A stretch of DNA of 64,000 bases from an uncultured bacterium (GTDB taxonomy: Bacteria > Patescibacteriota > Saccharimonadia > Saccharimonadales > Saccharimonadaceae), in NCBI GenBank assembly GCA_937863415.1, contig CALMFC010000005.1:270322-334321 (forward strand). Reading direction: 5' to 3'. The notes beneath the pieces were generated by a model. It had not been told where the DNA came from. It saw only the letters and a program-made list of their open reading frames with translations, and did not search any database. This document shows positions 26,494-35,638 of the stretch, one piece after another; position 1 is the stretch's first letter; each line of letters opens with the position of its first letter. The position numbers and the translations under genes are program-made.

Positions 26494-27564
26494 GTGAATA
26501 ATCAAGAATTAAGAATCGAAGTCCTGCTAGAAGAAGTTGTGCGTAAGCGTGCATCCGACCTTCATATTCAGGTGGGGTTGCCTCCAATGCTACGTATTGA
26601 TGGCTCTTTGACTCCGGTGATGGGATATAATCCACTTGATGAACAGGCTGTCGAGACATTAATTTTTGCAATTTTAGACCAAGACCAGCGTCAAATATTA
26701 CTAAAAGATAAGGAATTTGATTTTAGTTTTGCGTTCGGTACTTTGGGACGATTCCGGGTAAATGCTTATCACGAACGTGGTAATCTGGCGGCTGCACTTC
26801 GTTTGATTCCAAATGAAATTAAATCTGTTACAGAGCTCGGCATGCCAAATGTCGTTATGAACTTTACTGAATACCCACGTGGCTTAGTACTGGTAACCGG
26901 TCCAACTGGTAGCGGTAAATCCACAACACTAGCTGCGCTAGTCGACAAGATTAACACCGAACGATCGCAACATATTATCACGGTGGAAGACCCAATTGAA
27001 TTTACGCATAAGTCCAAAAAATCGGTTATTGTTCAGCGTGAAGTTCACTATGACACCTATAGCTTTAGTGCGGCACTAAGGTCTGCTCTACGCCAAGACC
27101 CTGACGTTGTGTTGATTGGTGAGATGCGTGATCTTGAAACTATCAGCGCTGCCATTACTATTGCCGAGACTGGTCATCTAGTTTTTGCAACACTTCACAC
27201 TAACAGCTCGGCACAGTCGATTGATCGTATGATTGATGTATTTCCGCCACATCAGCAACCTCAAATTAGAGCACAGCTGTCTAATATTTTGATGGCAATC
27301 GTTTCACAGCGTCTAGTGCCAGCGATTGGTGGTGGTCGTGTCGTTGCAGCAGAGGTTTTGGTTGCAAACCCAGCCGTTCGTAATATTATTCGAGAAGGCA
27401 AAGCTCATCAGCTTGATGCGGTAATTCAGACCGGTGCAGATCAAGGTATGCAGACAATGGACAGAACCCTAGTGAGTTTAGTTCAGAGTGGAACTGTTAC
27501 TTATGACAACGCAAGGGAATTCGCAGTCGACCTAGCTGAATTTGAAAGATTAATGAGAGGCTAA
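26494..27564 (+). CDS. pilT: Pilus retraction ATPase PilT
   Basis: 356 residues. EEVVRKRASDLHIQVGLPPMLRIDG at the start, Walker A VTGPTGSGKSTTLAALVD, Asp box (ITVEDPIEF), Walker B region RQDPDVVLIGEMRD, His box TGHLVFATLHTNSS and AEVLVANPAVRNIIREGK near the end. It depolymerises pili and powers twitching and probably DNA uptake. GTG 26494 is preferred over GTG 26485 because AAGGGTGG then lies at proper spacing. It follows pilB by 14 bases. Confidence 0.95.
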   Translation: MNNQELRIEVLLEEVVRKRASDLHIQVGLPPMLRIDGSLTPVMGYNPLDEQAVETLIFAILDQDQRQILLKDKEFDFSFAFGTLGRFRVNAYHERGNLAAALRLIPNEIKSVTELGMPNVVMNFTEYPRGLVLVTGPTGSGKSTTLAALVDKINTERSQHIITVEDPIEFTHKSKKSVIVQREVHYDTYSFSAALRSALRQDPDVVLIGEMRDLETISAAITIAETGHLVFATLHTNSSAQSIDRMIDVFPPHQQPQIRAQLSNILMAIVSQRLVPAIGGGRVVAAEVLVANPAVRNIIREGKAHQLDAVIQTGADQGMQTMDRTLVSLVQSGTVTYDNAREFAVDLAEFERLMRG

Positions 27565-27567
27565 TCG

Positions 27568-28779
27568 ATGAAGAAGTTCGCATATGAAGCGCGTGATCAG
27601 GCTTCGGGCAAGATTACCAAAGCTACTGTGCAGGCTGACTCTGAGAGTGCTGCTGCTAAGTTACTAATAGATCAAGGTTTTACACCACTGAACATCAAAG
27701 AGCAGTCCGAAGATAGTAATATCATTGCTCGTTTGTCGGGTCGTATTACTACCAAAGATAAAATCGTCTTTACTCGCCAGCTAGCTACGCTAATTGGTGC
27801 TGGTTTGCCCCTAACTCAAAGTTTGCATACAGTTTTAGAACAAACCGAGAATAAGAAACTACAATCTATCATCCAAGATATTACAGCATCGGTTGAAGGT
27901 GGTAAGAGCTTGTCTGATTCATTCGGTAAACACCCGGAAGTTTTTGACCCGGTTTTTTTGGCACTTGTTTCAGCTGGCGAGGTGTCGGGAACATTAGATG
28001 AATCATTGCAACGCGTAGCAAATCAACAGGAAAAAGACGCCGCCACCATGAGCAAAATCAAAGGCGCATTAACGTATCCTATTATTGTACTTTTTGTGAT
28101 TTTTGGTGTTATGGCTTTTATGCTTTTTACAGTTGTACCTCAGGTAGAGAAGCTATACCATGATTTAAAGCGTGATTTACCAGTTCTGACTAAAATAATG
28201 GTAGATGTGGCTAGTTTCCTGACACATTTTTGGTGGATCGCTATTTTGGTAATTGGGGTTGCTGTTTATTTCATAATTCAATATTTAAAAACCGACGCTG
28301 GTATCAAGATGAGCGATACATTAAAGTTAAATTTCCCGATTTTTGGTAAATTGTTTCAAAAACTTTACATGGCGCGCTTTGCCAGGACTGGCCAGACCCT
28401 ACTTAGTACCGGTGTTAGTATGCTTGATATGTTAAAGATTACATCCAAGGCGGTTAACAATACGATTATCGAAAAAAGTATCGTCCGAGCAATCGAAAAA
28501 GTGAAAGGTGGAAAGGCCTTGTCGGCATCAATTCAACCAGAACAATATATACTGTCGCTAGTACCGCAGATGATTAAAATTGGCGAACAATCTGGGCGTA
28601 TTGATGAGATGATGGGAAAGACCGCTCAAGTGTATGAGGATGAGTTGGATGAGACCATCAAGACTATATCGACATCTATCGAGCCAATCTTAATGGTTAT
28701 TCTAGCAATTGTAGCTGGTGGTATGGTCGGAGCGATTTTGTTACCAATTTACAGCCTAGTTAACGGCGTAAATGTCTAG
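27568..28779 (+). CDS. pilC: Pilus inner-membrane platform protein PilC
   Basis: 403 residues with two GspF domains (about 70-190 and 270-395), each with helical bundles and the FTRQLATLIGAGLPLTQSL and ARTGQTLLSTGVSMLDMLK segments, and three membrane segments (IIVLFVIFGVMAFMLF near residue 172, WIAILVIGVAVYFIIQ near 225 and ILMVILAIVAGGMVGAILL near 375). It is the platform that couples PilB and PilT to pilin assembly. ATG 27568 lies three bases after the pilT stop. Confidence 0.95.
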   Translation: MKKFAYEARDQASGKITKATVQADSESAAAKLLIDQGFTPLNIKEQSEDSNIIARLSGRITTKDKIVFTRQLATLIGAGLPLTQSLHTVLEQTENKKLQSIIQDITASVEGGKSLSDSFGKHPEVFDPVFLALVSAGEVSGTLDESLQRVANQQEKDAATMSKIKGALTYPIIVLFVIFGVMAFMLFTVVPQVEKLYHDLKRDLPVLTKIMVDVASFLTHFWWIAILVIGVAVYFIIQYLKTDAGIKMSDTLKLNFPIFGKLFQKLYMARFARTGQTLLSTGVSMLDMLKITSKAVNNTIIEKSIVRAIEKVKGGKALSASIQPEQYILSLVPQMIKIGEQSGRIDEMMGKTAQVYEDELDETIKTISTSIEPILMVILAIVAGGMVGAILLPIYSLVNGVNV

Positions 28780-28865
28780 ACAGGACGAGTGCCTTAGAGT
28801 ACTATAAACATAAGCGTTAAATTACGCATTAATATTTGTTCATACGAAAGGTGGAAATAATTCTT

Positions 28866-29348
28866 ATGAACGTTCAACAAAAAGAAAAAGGTTTCACAAT
28901 TATCGAAGTAGTCTTGGTTTTGGCCATCGCTGGTTTGATTTTCTTGATGGTTTTCATAGCATTACCGGCACTCCAGAGGTCGCAGCGTGATTCGCAGCGT
29001 AAAAACGATCTAAGTCGTGCTCAGACAGCGCTAACTAATTACTCATCGGTCAATAGGGGGACTGTTCCGAAGGCGACCGTGTCTGACTTAAATAATTTCA
29101 CAACTAGTTTCCTTAAGTCTGAAGGTGATAGTTTTGCCGATCCTTCTGGAAGCGATTACATATGGGATGTATCAAAAAGCCCTAAAGATACGATTGATGC
29201 TTCATTTTCGAATGATAGTCCAAAGATCTACTACATACTAGGCGCAAAATGTGGGTCAGACGGTGCTCAGACAGAGAGTGCTGGTTCAAGAATTGCATCA
29301 ATGCAAATGGTACTTGAAGGTGGTGGTGTAGCCTGTGTTAATAATTAG
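28866..29348 (+). CDS. Type IV pilin (probable major pilin)
   Basis: 160 residues from ATG 28866. Prepilin signal KEKGFTIIEVVLVLAIAGLIFL (Gly/Phe cleavage, Glu+5), then a globular part with a pair of C-terminal cysteines (CGSDG and GVACVNN), the usual disulfide-bounded loop. The frame is open upstream to TTG 28836, but AAAGGTGG and the normal short leader favour 28866. A strong terminator follows, so this is the last gene of the operon from pilM. The 86-base spacer before it may hold an extra promoter, as expected for a highly expressed pilin. Confidence 0.88.
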   Translation: MNVQQKEKGFTIIEVVLVLAIAGLIFLMVFIALPALQRSQRDSQRKNDLSRAQTALTNYSSVNRGTVPKATVSDLNNFTTSFLKSEGDSFADPSGSDYIWDVSKSPKDTIDASFSNDSPKIYYILGAKCGSDGAQTESAGSRIASMQMVLEGGGVACVNN

Positions 29349-29361
29349 AAATTGATTATTG

Positions 29362-29400
29362 AAAATCCCTGGCATATTTAACACCAGGGATTTTTTATTT
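29362..29400 (+). terminator. Strong intrinsic terminator after the pilin
   Basis: Eleven-bp stem AAAATCCCTGG (29362-29372) with CCAGGGATTTT (29383-29393), ten-base loop, in a run of T. It ends the pilM-pilin operon. Confidence 0.92.
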
Positions 29401-29428
29401 GTACTTAATACCTGCTATCATAGTGCTT

Positions 29429-30307
29429 ATGGAACAAACAATTATATATGTTACGTTGGTATTATCGGGGCTCATTTTGGGTAGTTTTGCAGGCGCGACG
29501 GTGTGGCGTCTTAGGGCTAGGCAACTACGAGATGACAAACATCATGGCGAGCTTGTCGACACATCAGAATATAAGCAACTAGAGAAATTGACCAAATCAT
29601 CAATCGCGGACGATAGATCACAGTGCCTTCATTGCGACTATAAACTTAAATGGTATGACATGATACCTGTTCTGAGCTGGGTGTTTCTGGGTGGTAAGTG
29701 TAGGAATTGTCGAAAATCTATTGGGCTCATGGAGCCATTATTAGAATTAGGTATTATGACATTCTTTGTATTGTCGTATGCGTTTTGGCCGTACACAATG
29801 ACAAGTGGCATTGAAGTTACGATGTTTATTATATGGCTAGTTGCTGGTGTTGGTCTGGCTATTTTGTTTGCATACGATAGCAAGTGGTTTATTTTGTCTG
29901 ATAAAGTCAATTTTATTGTAATTGGTCTTGGTATTTTGTATTCCATCTTGGTCGTCGTGATTGCGTCCGATAAACTATCGGCTATTTTGAGTATTGTAGG
30001 TTCGGCTTTGATACTTAGCGGGTTGTATTTAGTCTTGTACTTCATTTCGCGCGGTAAGTGGGTGGGGTTTGGTGACATTAAACTAGGGCTTGGGTTAGCT
30101 TTACTGTTGGCGGACTGGAGGCTGGCGTTTATAGCACTTTTCGCAGCTAATTTGGTAGGCACCATAGCTGTTCTACCTGGCATAATAACAGGCAAACTAA
30201 AACGCAACACACACGTTCCGTTTGGTCCGTTACTTATTATCGGTCTAGTAATCGCACAACTGAGCGGTGGGTACATCGTAAGTATGTATTTTTCAAGTCT
30301 GCTATAG
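29429..30307 (+). CDS. pilD: Prepilin peptidase/N-methyltransferase PilD
   Basis: 292 residues from ATG 29429, seven bases after a TATCAT -10 (29416-29421). It has two CxxC pairs in the cytoplasmic loop (CLHC near residue 66, CRNC near 92), the two catalytic aspartates (FAYDSKWFILSDKVN and GFGDIKLGLG) and seven or eight hydrophobic segments. It cuts the prepilin leader and methylates Phe+1. An insertion of about 25 residues after GATVWRLRARQL carries charged residues not usual in the family. Confidence 0.93.
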   Translation: MEQTIIYVTLVLSGLILGSFAGATVWRLRARQLRDDKHHGELVDTSEYKQLEKLTKSSIADDRSQCLHCDYKLKWYDMIPVLSWVFLGGKCRNCRKSIGLMEPLLELGIMTFFVLSYAFWPYTMTSGIEVTMFIIWLVAGVGLAILFAYDSKWFILSDKVNFIVIGLGILYSILVVVIASDKLSAILSIVGSALILSGLYLVLYFISRGKWVGFGDIKLGLGLALLLADWRLAFIALFAANLVGTIAVLPGIITGKLKRNTHVPFGPLLIIGLVIAQLSGGYIVSMYFSSLL

Positions 30308-30355
30308 GACTTAACAGGTTATTTGGTTAATGTGCTTATGCTATAATTATGGCAA

Positions 30356-31171
30356 ATGAGCATATCACGCAACGCTGGGTTTACCATTATTGAAACGATG
30401 CTTTTCTTGGGTATTTCAGGGCTACTTGTGGTTGCATTGCTGGTGGGGACTGGTGCGTCAATTAATACCCAGCGCTATAGAGATAGTGTCAGCACTTTTA
30501 TGGCATTTCTCCAGCAACAATATTCGGACGTTAATAATGTCAGCAACGATCGAAGTGGTGATTGGTCTTGTGGTAGTGATGGAGCGCAGACAAAACAGGG
30601 TGGTAGTTCAGTGGTACCAAGAGGGCAAAGTGATTGCTTTATCGCCGGACGATTTATAATGGTTGATAAGGATGGTGGTATTACTACTTTACCAGTTACC
30701 GGTCTTCAGACTGGTACAGCCGAAGGTAGCGACGTTTCGATGTTGACAGATAATTACGCATTTGATTTATCAACGGTTGGTGAAGAAAAGTCTAGTTTGG
30801 AGTGGGGGGCTAAACTTTCATGGCCAGTTGCTGATGCTGGGCCAAGTACTAAGCCTGCTGGAACACCTAGGGCAATTTGGATATTAATTATTCGCTCACC
30901 TGATAGTGGTTCGGTTTATACTTTTACATATGATCCTAGCACTGATACTGACACGCCAATCGAGAATATAACTTCAGATTTTATTAAAAACCAGATAATG
31001 AAGCCGTCTGGCAGCCAGTCTAGACGTACTATATGTATTGACTCAGCTTCGGGCGTTGCGCCAGGCAGCAAGCTTGCGGTTTTCATAAGCGACAATGCAT
31101 CAAACGCTAGTGCTATCGAAACCAGGTCTTATCAAACAATTCTTTCGATGGGTGGTGGTCCAAAATGTTAA
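30356..31171 (+). CDS. Minor pilin-like protein 1 (GspH-like)
   Basis: 271 residues. Prepilin signal RNAGFTIIETMLFLGISGLLVV with Phe+1 and Glu+5. The pilin body is large, with cysteines near residues 68 and 86 and a final pair near the C-terminus (RTICID and GPKC). TATAAT (30342-30347) eight bases before the ATG suggests a leaderless message. It begins a run of four overlapping genes and probably belongs to the priming complex at the pilus tip, by analogy with GspH/FimU. Confidence 0.85.
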   Translation: MSISRNAGFTIIETMLFLGISGLLVVALLVGTGASINTQRYRDSVSTFMAFLQQQYSDVNNVSNDRSGDWSCGSDGAQTKQGGSSVVPRGQSDCFIAGRFIMVDKDGGITTLPVTGLQTGTAEGSDVSMLTDNYAFDLSTVGEEKSSLEWGAKLSWPVADAGPSTKPAGTPRAIWILIIRSPDSGSVYTFTYDPSTDTDTPIENITSDFIKNQIMKPSGSQSRRTICIDSASGVAPGSKLAVFISDNASNASAIETRSYQTILSMGGGPKC

Positions 31172-31812
31172 AAACCAAGAAATTTGAACGGGGCGATACA
31201 CTAATCGAAGTGCTTTTCGCTGTTACTGTATTTAGCTTAGTTGCAATTGGTGCAATATCGATTATGAATCAAGGCACAGCTGCAGCACAGCGCTCGCTCG
31301 AAATAACTTTGGTTAGACAACAAATAGACGCTCAAGCAGAGACGTTAAGATTTTTGAATGCTTCATACGTTTCGGCTTATTCTAACGGAGTAACTTTCGC
31401 GGCTGACACTCCAGCAGGACAGTGGCAACAAATTCGAAATTATATTTTGTCTCGTGGCAATAGTGATGTTTCGGCCTTTGGAACAGATGGAGGCGTTTGT
31501 AAATCCACACCACCTGAAGGCAGTTTTATTATGAATACGAGTGGTGCAAAACTTGAAAAACTAGACGGCGATAAATATAAGCCAGCTGTCACCTACTCAC
31601 AGGTTAGATATGTAGATACGGGATCGACAAAGTCTTTGGCTGATGCAGAAGGAATTTGGATTGAAGGGGTTGTGTCAAAGACTTTTGCGGGCGATAACCA
31701 GGGTAATGCTGGGTATGTAGATTTTCATATTCGAGCCTGTTGGGACAGCCCCGGATTAGCTGTGCCTATGACTATTGGTACGATTGTGAGGTTATATGAA
31801 CCACGTGGTTAA
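31165..31812 (+). CDS. Minor pilin-like protein 2 (GspI/PilV-like)
   Basis: 215 residues. Signal FERGDTLIEVLFAVTVFSLVAIG: the +1 position is Asp rather than Phe, with Gly-1 and Glu+5 kept, as in several PilV/GspI-type proteins. It overlaps the previous gene by seven bases and the next by 17. Confidence 0.82.
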   Translation: MLKTKKFERGDTLIEVLFAVTVFSLVAIGAISIMNQGTAAAQRSLEITLVRQQIDAQAETLRFLNASYVSAYSNGVTFAADTPAGQWQQIRNYILSRGNSDVSAFGTDGGVCKSTPPEGSFIMNTSGAKLEKLDGDKYKPAVTYSQVRYVDTGSTKSLADAEGIWIEGVVSKTFAGDNQGNAGYVDFHIRACWDSPGLAVPMTIGTIVRLYEPRG

Positions 31813-32515
31813 TAAAAAACACGGATTTACATTGATTGAGCTGTTACTTGCTATGAGTTTTATTTCAGTGTTATTGATTGCTATCGCTATGACAGTGATT
31901 CAAATTAGCAATGTTTATAATCGCGGTATAACGCTCAAGGATGTGAATCAGGCGGGACGGTCAATTTCGGCCGAAATTACCCGTAGTGTTGGTGAGAATC
32001 CAGCTTTTAGTATAGACCCTGGCCCGGGCGACCATTTTATTAAACAGGATTGGGGTGGACGATTGTGTGTTGGGCAGTATAGTTATATTTGGAATTTTGG
32101 CTCAGCACTTAACAAGAATGTGGGGACTGAGCTAAATATCTATGATCCCAATATACCGACCACTAAAACTGTGCCGCGATTCGTGAAAGTGCTTGATCCT
32201 CGCTCTTCGTATTGTCAAACGCCTAGCAAGGACATCAATCCTAATGATGCGGTTGAACTATTAAATGTTGGTGAGCATAATTTAGCGATGCATAACTTTA
32301 CGATAAGCACAGAACCAACTGCAGTTGATCCCAAAACAGGACAACGGTTATATTTAATTGATTTTACGCTAGGAACAAATGATCAAGAAGCTTTGTCCTT
32401 TGACTCTGGTCTTGATACTTCTTGTAAACCTCCTGGCGAGTCAGGTTCCGATTTGAATTATTGTGCTGTGAATAACTTTGCGTTAACAGTAAGAGCGGGC
32501 AATTCAATTAAATGA
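31796..32515 (+). CDS. Minor pilin-like protein 3 (PilW/GspJ-like)
   Basis: 239 residues. Signal KKHGFTLIELLLAMSFISVLLIA, Gly/Phe site, Glu+5, then VIQISNVYNRGITLKDVNQAGRSI, which is a typical PilW/GspJ helix. Four cysteines in the outside part. It overlaps both neighbours. Confidence 0.85.
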   Translation: MNHVVNKKHGFTLIELLLAMSFISVLLIAIAMTVIQISNVYNRGITLKDVNQAGRSISAEITRSVGENPAFSIDPGPGDHFIKQDWGGRLCVGQYSYIWNFGSALNKNVGTELNIYDPNIPTTKTVPRFVKVLDPRSSYCQTPSKDINPNDAVELLNVGEHNLAMHNFTISTEPTAVDPKTGQRLYLIDFTLGTNDQEALSFDSGLDTSCKPPGESGSDLNYCAVNNFALTVRAGNSIK

Positions 32516-33735
32516 TAGAATTAAGTTGTATGAATAAGAATAAACAATATGGGGCGGTGTCGCTGTTTGTGGTAGTGTTTGCTGCACTTTTAATTACAGT
32601 TGTAACCGTAAGTTTTGTACGTATTATGCTCCAGGATCAAAGACAGGCGTCGTCAACCGATTTATCCCAGAGTGCTTATGATTCTGCCCAGGCCGGGGTC
32701 GAAGACGCTAAACGTGCTTTGGTTAGGTACCAGTCTATATGTGCTGGTTCAGATGCTAGTGCATGTGCTGACGCAAAGGCTAAACTAGACTCGAGTACTT
32801 GCAACGAAGCCGTAAACGGGCTAAAGGATGTGGACATCAACGACGGAGAAGTGAAGGTCCAAGAGGGAAGTGCCAATAAACTAAATCAGGCGTATACCTG
32901 CGTTAAAATTATCTTGGATACTGTTGATTACTTGGGAGCACTGGCTGTTGATGGCTCCAAGCTTATCCCTCTTGAATCCGGACCGGACAATTCGTTTAAC
33001 ACCATAAAAATTGAATGGTTTAGCAAGAACAATTTACCTGACAGTGCTTCAGATGACGTAGTTTTGCAGCCAACTTCTAGTCAGTTACCATTACTTCCTC
33101 AAAGCGGAACTGGCGCTTGGCAACAAAAAACTCCGTCTATTATGCGTGCTCAACTAGTGCAGATTGGTTCAAACGGATTTAGTTTAGGCGATTTTGATAG
33201 TGTGGTGGATCCTAGCGGTCAAAGTAATGCGAATACATTGTTTCTATACCCTGTAGGTATTACAGGCCAACCTCCAAGTTTTAGCTCTGACCTATCATTT
33301 AGTAATGATACGCGCAGGAATTCAACTACTAGACCACGAGTGTTGTTGCCGGTTCAGTGTTCGGGAACACTAGCTGACGGTGGCTATGCATGTTCAGTAA
33401 CTATAAAGTTACCAGACCCAGTAGGCGGCGGAAAGCGTACTGCATTCTTGAGGTTAAGTTCGCTATACAACAAGGCAAACTACAGAGTAACTATGTTTAA
33501 TATCGATTCGGCAAATGGTGTTGATGATTCAATTAACTTTAATGCCGTTCAACCTGAAATCGATTCAACCGGTCGGGCCAACGATTTGTTCAGACGAGTT
33601 AAGGTGCGAGTCGAGCTATCAGACGTCAACTTCCCTTATCCTGATGGCGCCATAGACATATCAGGAAACTTCTGCAAAGATTTCATGGTAACCGATGACG
33701 TCGCAGATTACGACCCTGGTACTTGCAAGCCGTAG
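32512..33735 (+). CDS. Minor pilin-complex protein 4 (PilX/GspK-like)
   Basis: 407 residues. The N-terminus KNKQYGAVSLFVVVFAALLITVVTVSF resembles PilX/GspK: Gly-Ala-Val at the site, no Glu+5, and a hydrophobic helix followed by a helical AQAGVEDAKRAL stretch. GspK-type proteins lack Glu+5 and cap the tip complex. The large outside domain has eight cysteines and no recognised fold. Either ATG 32512 (overlapping the previous stop) or ATG 32530 may be used. Confidence 0.8.
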   Translation: MIELSCMNKNKQYGAVSLFVVVFAALLITVVTVSFVRIMLQDQRQASSTDLSQSAYDSAQAGVEDAKRALVRYQSICAGSDASACADAKAKLDSSTCNEAVNGLKDVDINDGEVKVQEGSANKLNQAYTCVKIILDTVDYLGALAVDGSKLIPLESGPDNSFNTIKIEWFSKNNLPDSASDDVVLQPTSSQLPLLPQSGTGAWQQKTPSIMRAQLVQIGSNGFSLGDFDSVVDPSGQSNANTLFLYPVGITGQPPSFSSDLSFSNDTRRNSTTRPRVLLPVQCSGTLADGGYACSVTIKLPDPVGGGKRTAFLRLSSLYNKANYRVTMFNIDSANGVDDSINFNAVQPEIDSTGRANDLFRRVKVRVELSDVNFPYPDGAIDISGNFCKDFMVTDDVADYDPGTCKP

Positions 33736-33743
33736 ATACCGCT

Positions 33744-34667
33744 CTAACTGCTTTTTTTGGTGTCGCTATGAAACTGTTCGTGCACCTCACGTAAACGCTC
33801 ATCTGTTACGTGAGTATATATTTGGGTAGTACTGATGTTGCTGTGTCCTAGCATAACCTGAACACTTCGTAGATCAGCACCGTTAATTAGTAGGTCTGTC
33901 GCGAAGCTGTGTCGCATTGTGTGTGGACTTACGTGCTTGGTTATACCAGCCAGCTTCGCGTACTTACCGATAATACGTTCAATACTACGCGGGGTTAGTC
34001 GCCTAAAATCTCCACTTGTCGAGGCGACGCTGTTACGGCTATAGCTTATAAACAGCGGGACTAGATTGTCGTTTCGTGCATCTAAATAATTATTAACTCG
34101 ATCTGCAGCTGTTTGGCTAATAAAAACAGGTCTGTCTTTTTGGCCCTTACCTCTGACCATAAATTCTCTGCGTTTTGTGTTAATGTGATCTCGGTTCAAA
34201 TTTACTAGTTCAGATACACGCAGTCCACTGGAAAAAAGTAGTTCAATAATTGCCCTGTCGCGCATACCAGACTCGGTTGTGATGTCGATTTGCTCGAGCA
34301 GGCGCTCTACTTCATCAAAATGTAAAAATGTAACTTGTTTACGTGATGTTTTGGGCAATTCGATTTTTTCAGGAGTTAAGCTGGGTATATCGCGTTTCGA
34401 TAGGTAGCGCAGAAAACCTCGAAGAGCGATAAGGTGGTAACTTTGCGTTAATGTAGATAATTCGTCATCGTTGTTGTTTTTGTAACGGTTCAACCATAGT
34501 CTATATTTGCGCACTAGCTCTGATGTTATTTTGTCAACAGTAATATCACCACTAAATTCTACGAATCGCTCTAGGTATTGAGCGTAATTTTCGGCAGTAC
34601 GTGCAGCACGTCCACCCTCAACCTCTAGGTGTTCGACATAATCTAGTAATAATTCAGACATGTACAT
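33744..34667 (-). CDS. xerD: Tyrosine recombinase, XerC/XerD type
   Basis: 307 residues. N-terminal SAM-like domain (about 1-90) and catalytic domain with all residues: Arg in SSGLRVSELV, Lys in VRGKGQKDR, HTMRHSFAT, GHSNISTTQIYTHV with His and Tyr. It resolves chromosome dimers at dif with FtsK. Only one xer is visible here, so it may act alone as XerH/XerS do. No attachment sites or phage genes flank it, so a chromosomal rather than mobile role is likely. TATGCT (34674-34679, minus) is six bases before ATG 34667. Confidence 0.9.
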   Translation of the reverse strand: MYMSELLLDYVEHLEVEGGRAARTAENYAQYLERFVEFSGDITVDKITSELVRKYRLWLNRYKNNNDDELSTLTQSYHLIALRGFLRYLSKRDIPSLTPEKIELPKTSRKQVTFLHFDEVERLLEQIDITTESGMRDRAIIELLFSSGLRVSELVNLNRDHINTKRREFMVRGKGQKDRPVFISQTAADRVNNYLDARNDNLVPLFISYSRNSVASTSGDFRRLTPRSIERIIGKYAKLAGITKHVSPHTMRHSFATDLLINGADLRSVQVMLGHSNISTTQIYTHVTDERLREVHEQFHSDTKKSS

Positions 34668-34823
34668 ACTAATAGCATAGCTTAAAACGCGCGTAGATTG
34701 TACTATAACCTAATAAATAATTAACAGAGAATAGTTTTGGATGTTATTACTTCGCCGTAACGGTTATTGTCGTGGTTTTAGTCATGTTGTTTGGTACAAT
34801 GTAGGTATAAACTAAGGAGAAAC

Positions 34824-35330
34824 ATGACAACAATAGTTCAAAAGACACTTGTAATATTTAAGCCTGATGCTGTACAACGCGGAATTGTTGGTGAAATTCT
34901 AACTCGATTTGAACGAGTTGGACTTAAAATAGTAGGCACCAAGATGATTTTTCCTACCAGAGAACAATATTATAAACACTACGAAGAAATTGGCAAGATG
35001 GTGTCAAGACGTGGAGAGCACGCTTTTGGTGTAACACTTGATTTTATGACGCAGGGGCCAGTTATAGCGATGGTATTTGAGGGTGTCGAGGCCGTTGCAT
35101 TAGTCCGCAAGTTAGTCGGTCCAACCGAACCAAAAGCAGCCGAAATGGGCACGATACGTGGTGACTTTTCGCATATGAGTTTTGGTTATGCAGACGTAGA
35201 GGATAAAGGTATTCCTAACCTCATCCATGCCTCAGGAGATCCAGAAGAAGCCGAAAAAGAAATCGATCATTGGTTTGCAGACTCTGAGCTTTATGAGTAT
35301 CAAGCCCTACACGAAAAATTCACTCGTTAA
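34824..35330 (+). CDS. ndk: Nucleoside diphosphate kinase
   Basis: 168 residues from ATG 34824, fixed by AAGGAG five bases upstream; the TACAAT -10 is at 34795-34800. It contains KTLVIFKPDAVQRGIVGEIL and the catalytic His in PNLIHASGDPEEAEKEI. The family balances NTP pools by phosphate transfer. At 168 residues it is longer than the usual 140-150, with the extra residues in the DFSHMSFGYADVEDKGIP region just before the His. The usual H-G-S-D reads H-A-S-G-D. Confidence 0.95.
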   Translation: MTTIVQKTLVIFKPDAVQRGIVGEILTRFERVGLKIVGTKMIFPTREQYYKHYEEIGKMVSRRGEHAFGVTLDFMTQGPVIAMVFEGVEAVALVRKLVGPTEPKAAEMGTIRGDFSHMSFGYADVEDKGIPNLIHASGDPEEAEKEIDHWFADSELYEYQALHEKFTR

Positions 35331-35333
35331 TAA

Positions 35334-35438
35334 ACAGTTGGTAAACTCTATCCTGTTCACACTTATGACAACATGTCCGCTATCTTCTAGTAGCCAAATA
35401 CTATATTCTAGTTATATAACTCGGTAGCTCAATTGCCT
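35334..35438 (+). repeat. Duplicated tRNA-Arg promoter with tRNA 5' remnant
   Basis: About 100 bases here recur 125 bases downstream, directly before and into tRNA-Arg. Shared blocks include ACTCTATCC, GCTATCTTCTAGTAG, CTATATTCTAGTTATAT and CTCGGTAGCTCAATTG. The last is the acceptor and D-arm of the tRNA, after which this copy diverges, so only a 5' tRNA fragment (35418 to about 35436) is present. Confidence 0.7.
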
Positions 35439-35542
35439 GAGCGAAGCGATAAGATTAAATAATCAGTAGACTCTATCCAATTATCTATTACGTCAACAAG
35501 CTTGCTATCTTCTAGTAGCTAAATGCTATATTCTAGTTATAT

Positions 35543-35619
35543 GCCTCGGTAGCTCAATTGGATAGAGTAGATCCGTCCTAAGGATAAGGTTGCAGGTTCG
35601 AGTCCTGCCCGGGGTACCA
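35543..35619 (+). tRNA. tRNA-Arg (anticodon CCT)
   Basis: A 77-nt cloverleaf: acceptor GCCTCGG with CCGGGGT (two G-U pairs), D-arm GCTC/GAGT, anticodon loop GTCCTAA, T-arm GCAGG-TTCGAGT-CCTGC, discriminator A and encoded CCA. The first pair of the anticodon stem is mismatched. A TATATT -10 lies at 35527-35532 in the duplicated upstream block. Confidence 0.92.
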
Positions 35620-35626
35620 AAACTGT

Positions 35627-35632
35627 TATAAT
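35627..35632 (+). promoter_or_regulatory. -10 between tRNA-Arg and the PH-domain gene
   Basis: TATAAT six bases before ATG 35639 and eight bases after the tRNA CCA. The matching -35 region would lie within the tRNA gene. Confidence 0.55.
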
Positions 35633-35638
35633 AAAACT

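Noticed and set aside
29638..30276. 212-codon frame opposite pilD
   Set aside because: It is the antisense reading of a clear prepilin peptidase with conserved CxxC and Asp motifs.
33744..34667. Xer-type recombinase as integrase of a mobile element
   Set aside because: No phage genes, att repeats or composition change around it; full XerD-like sequence fits dimer resolution.
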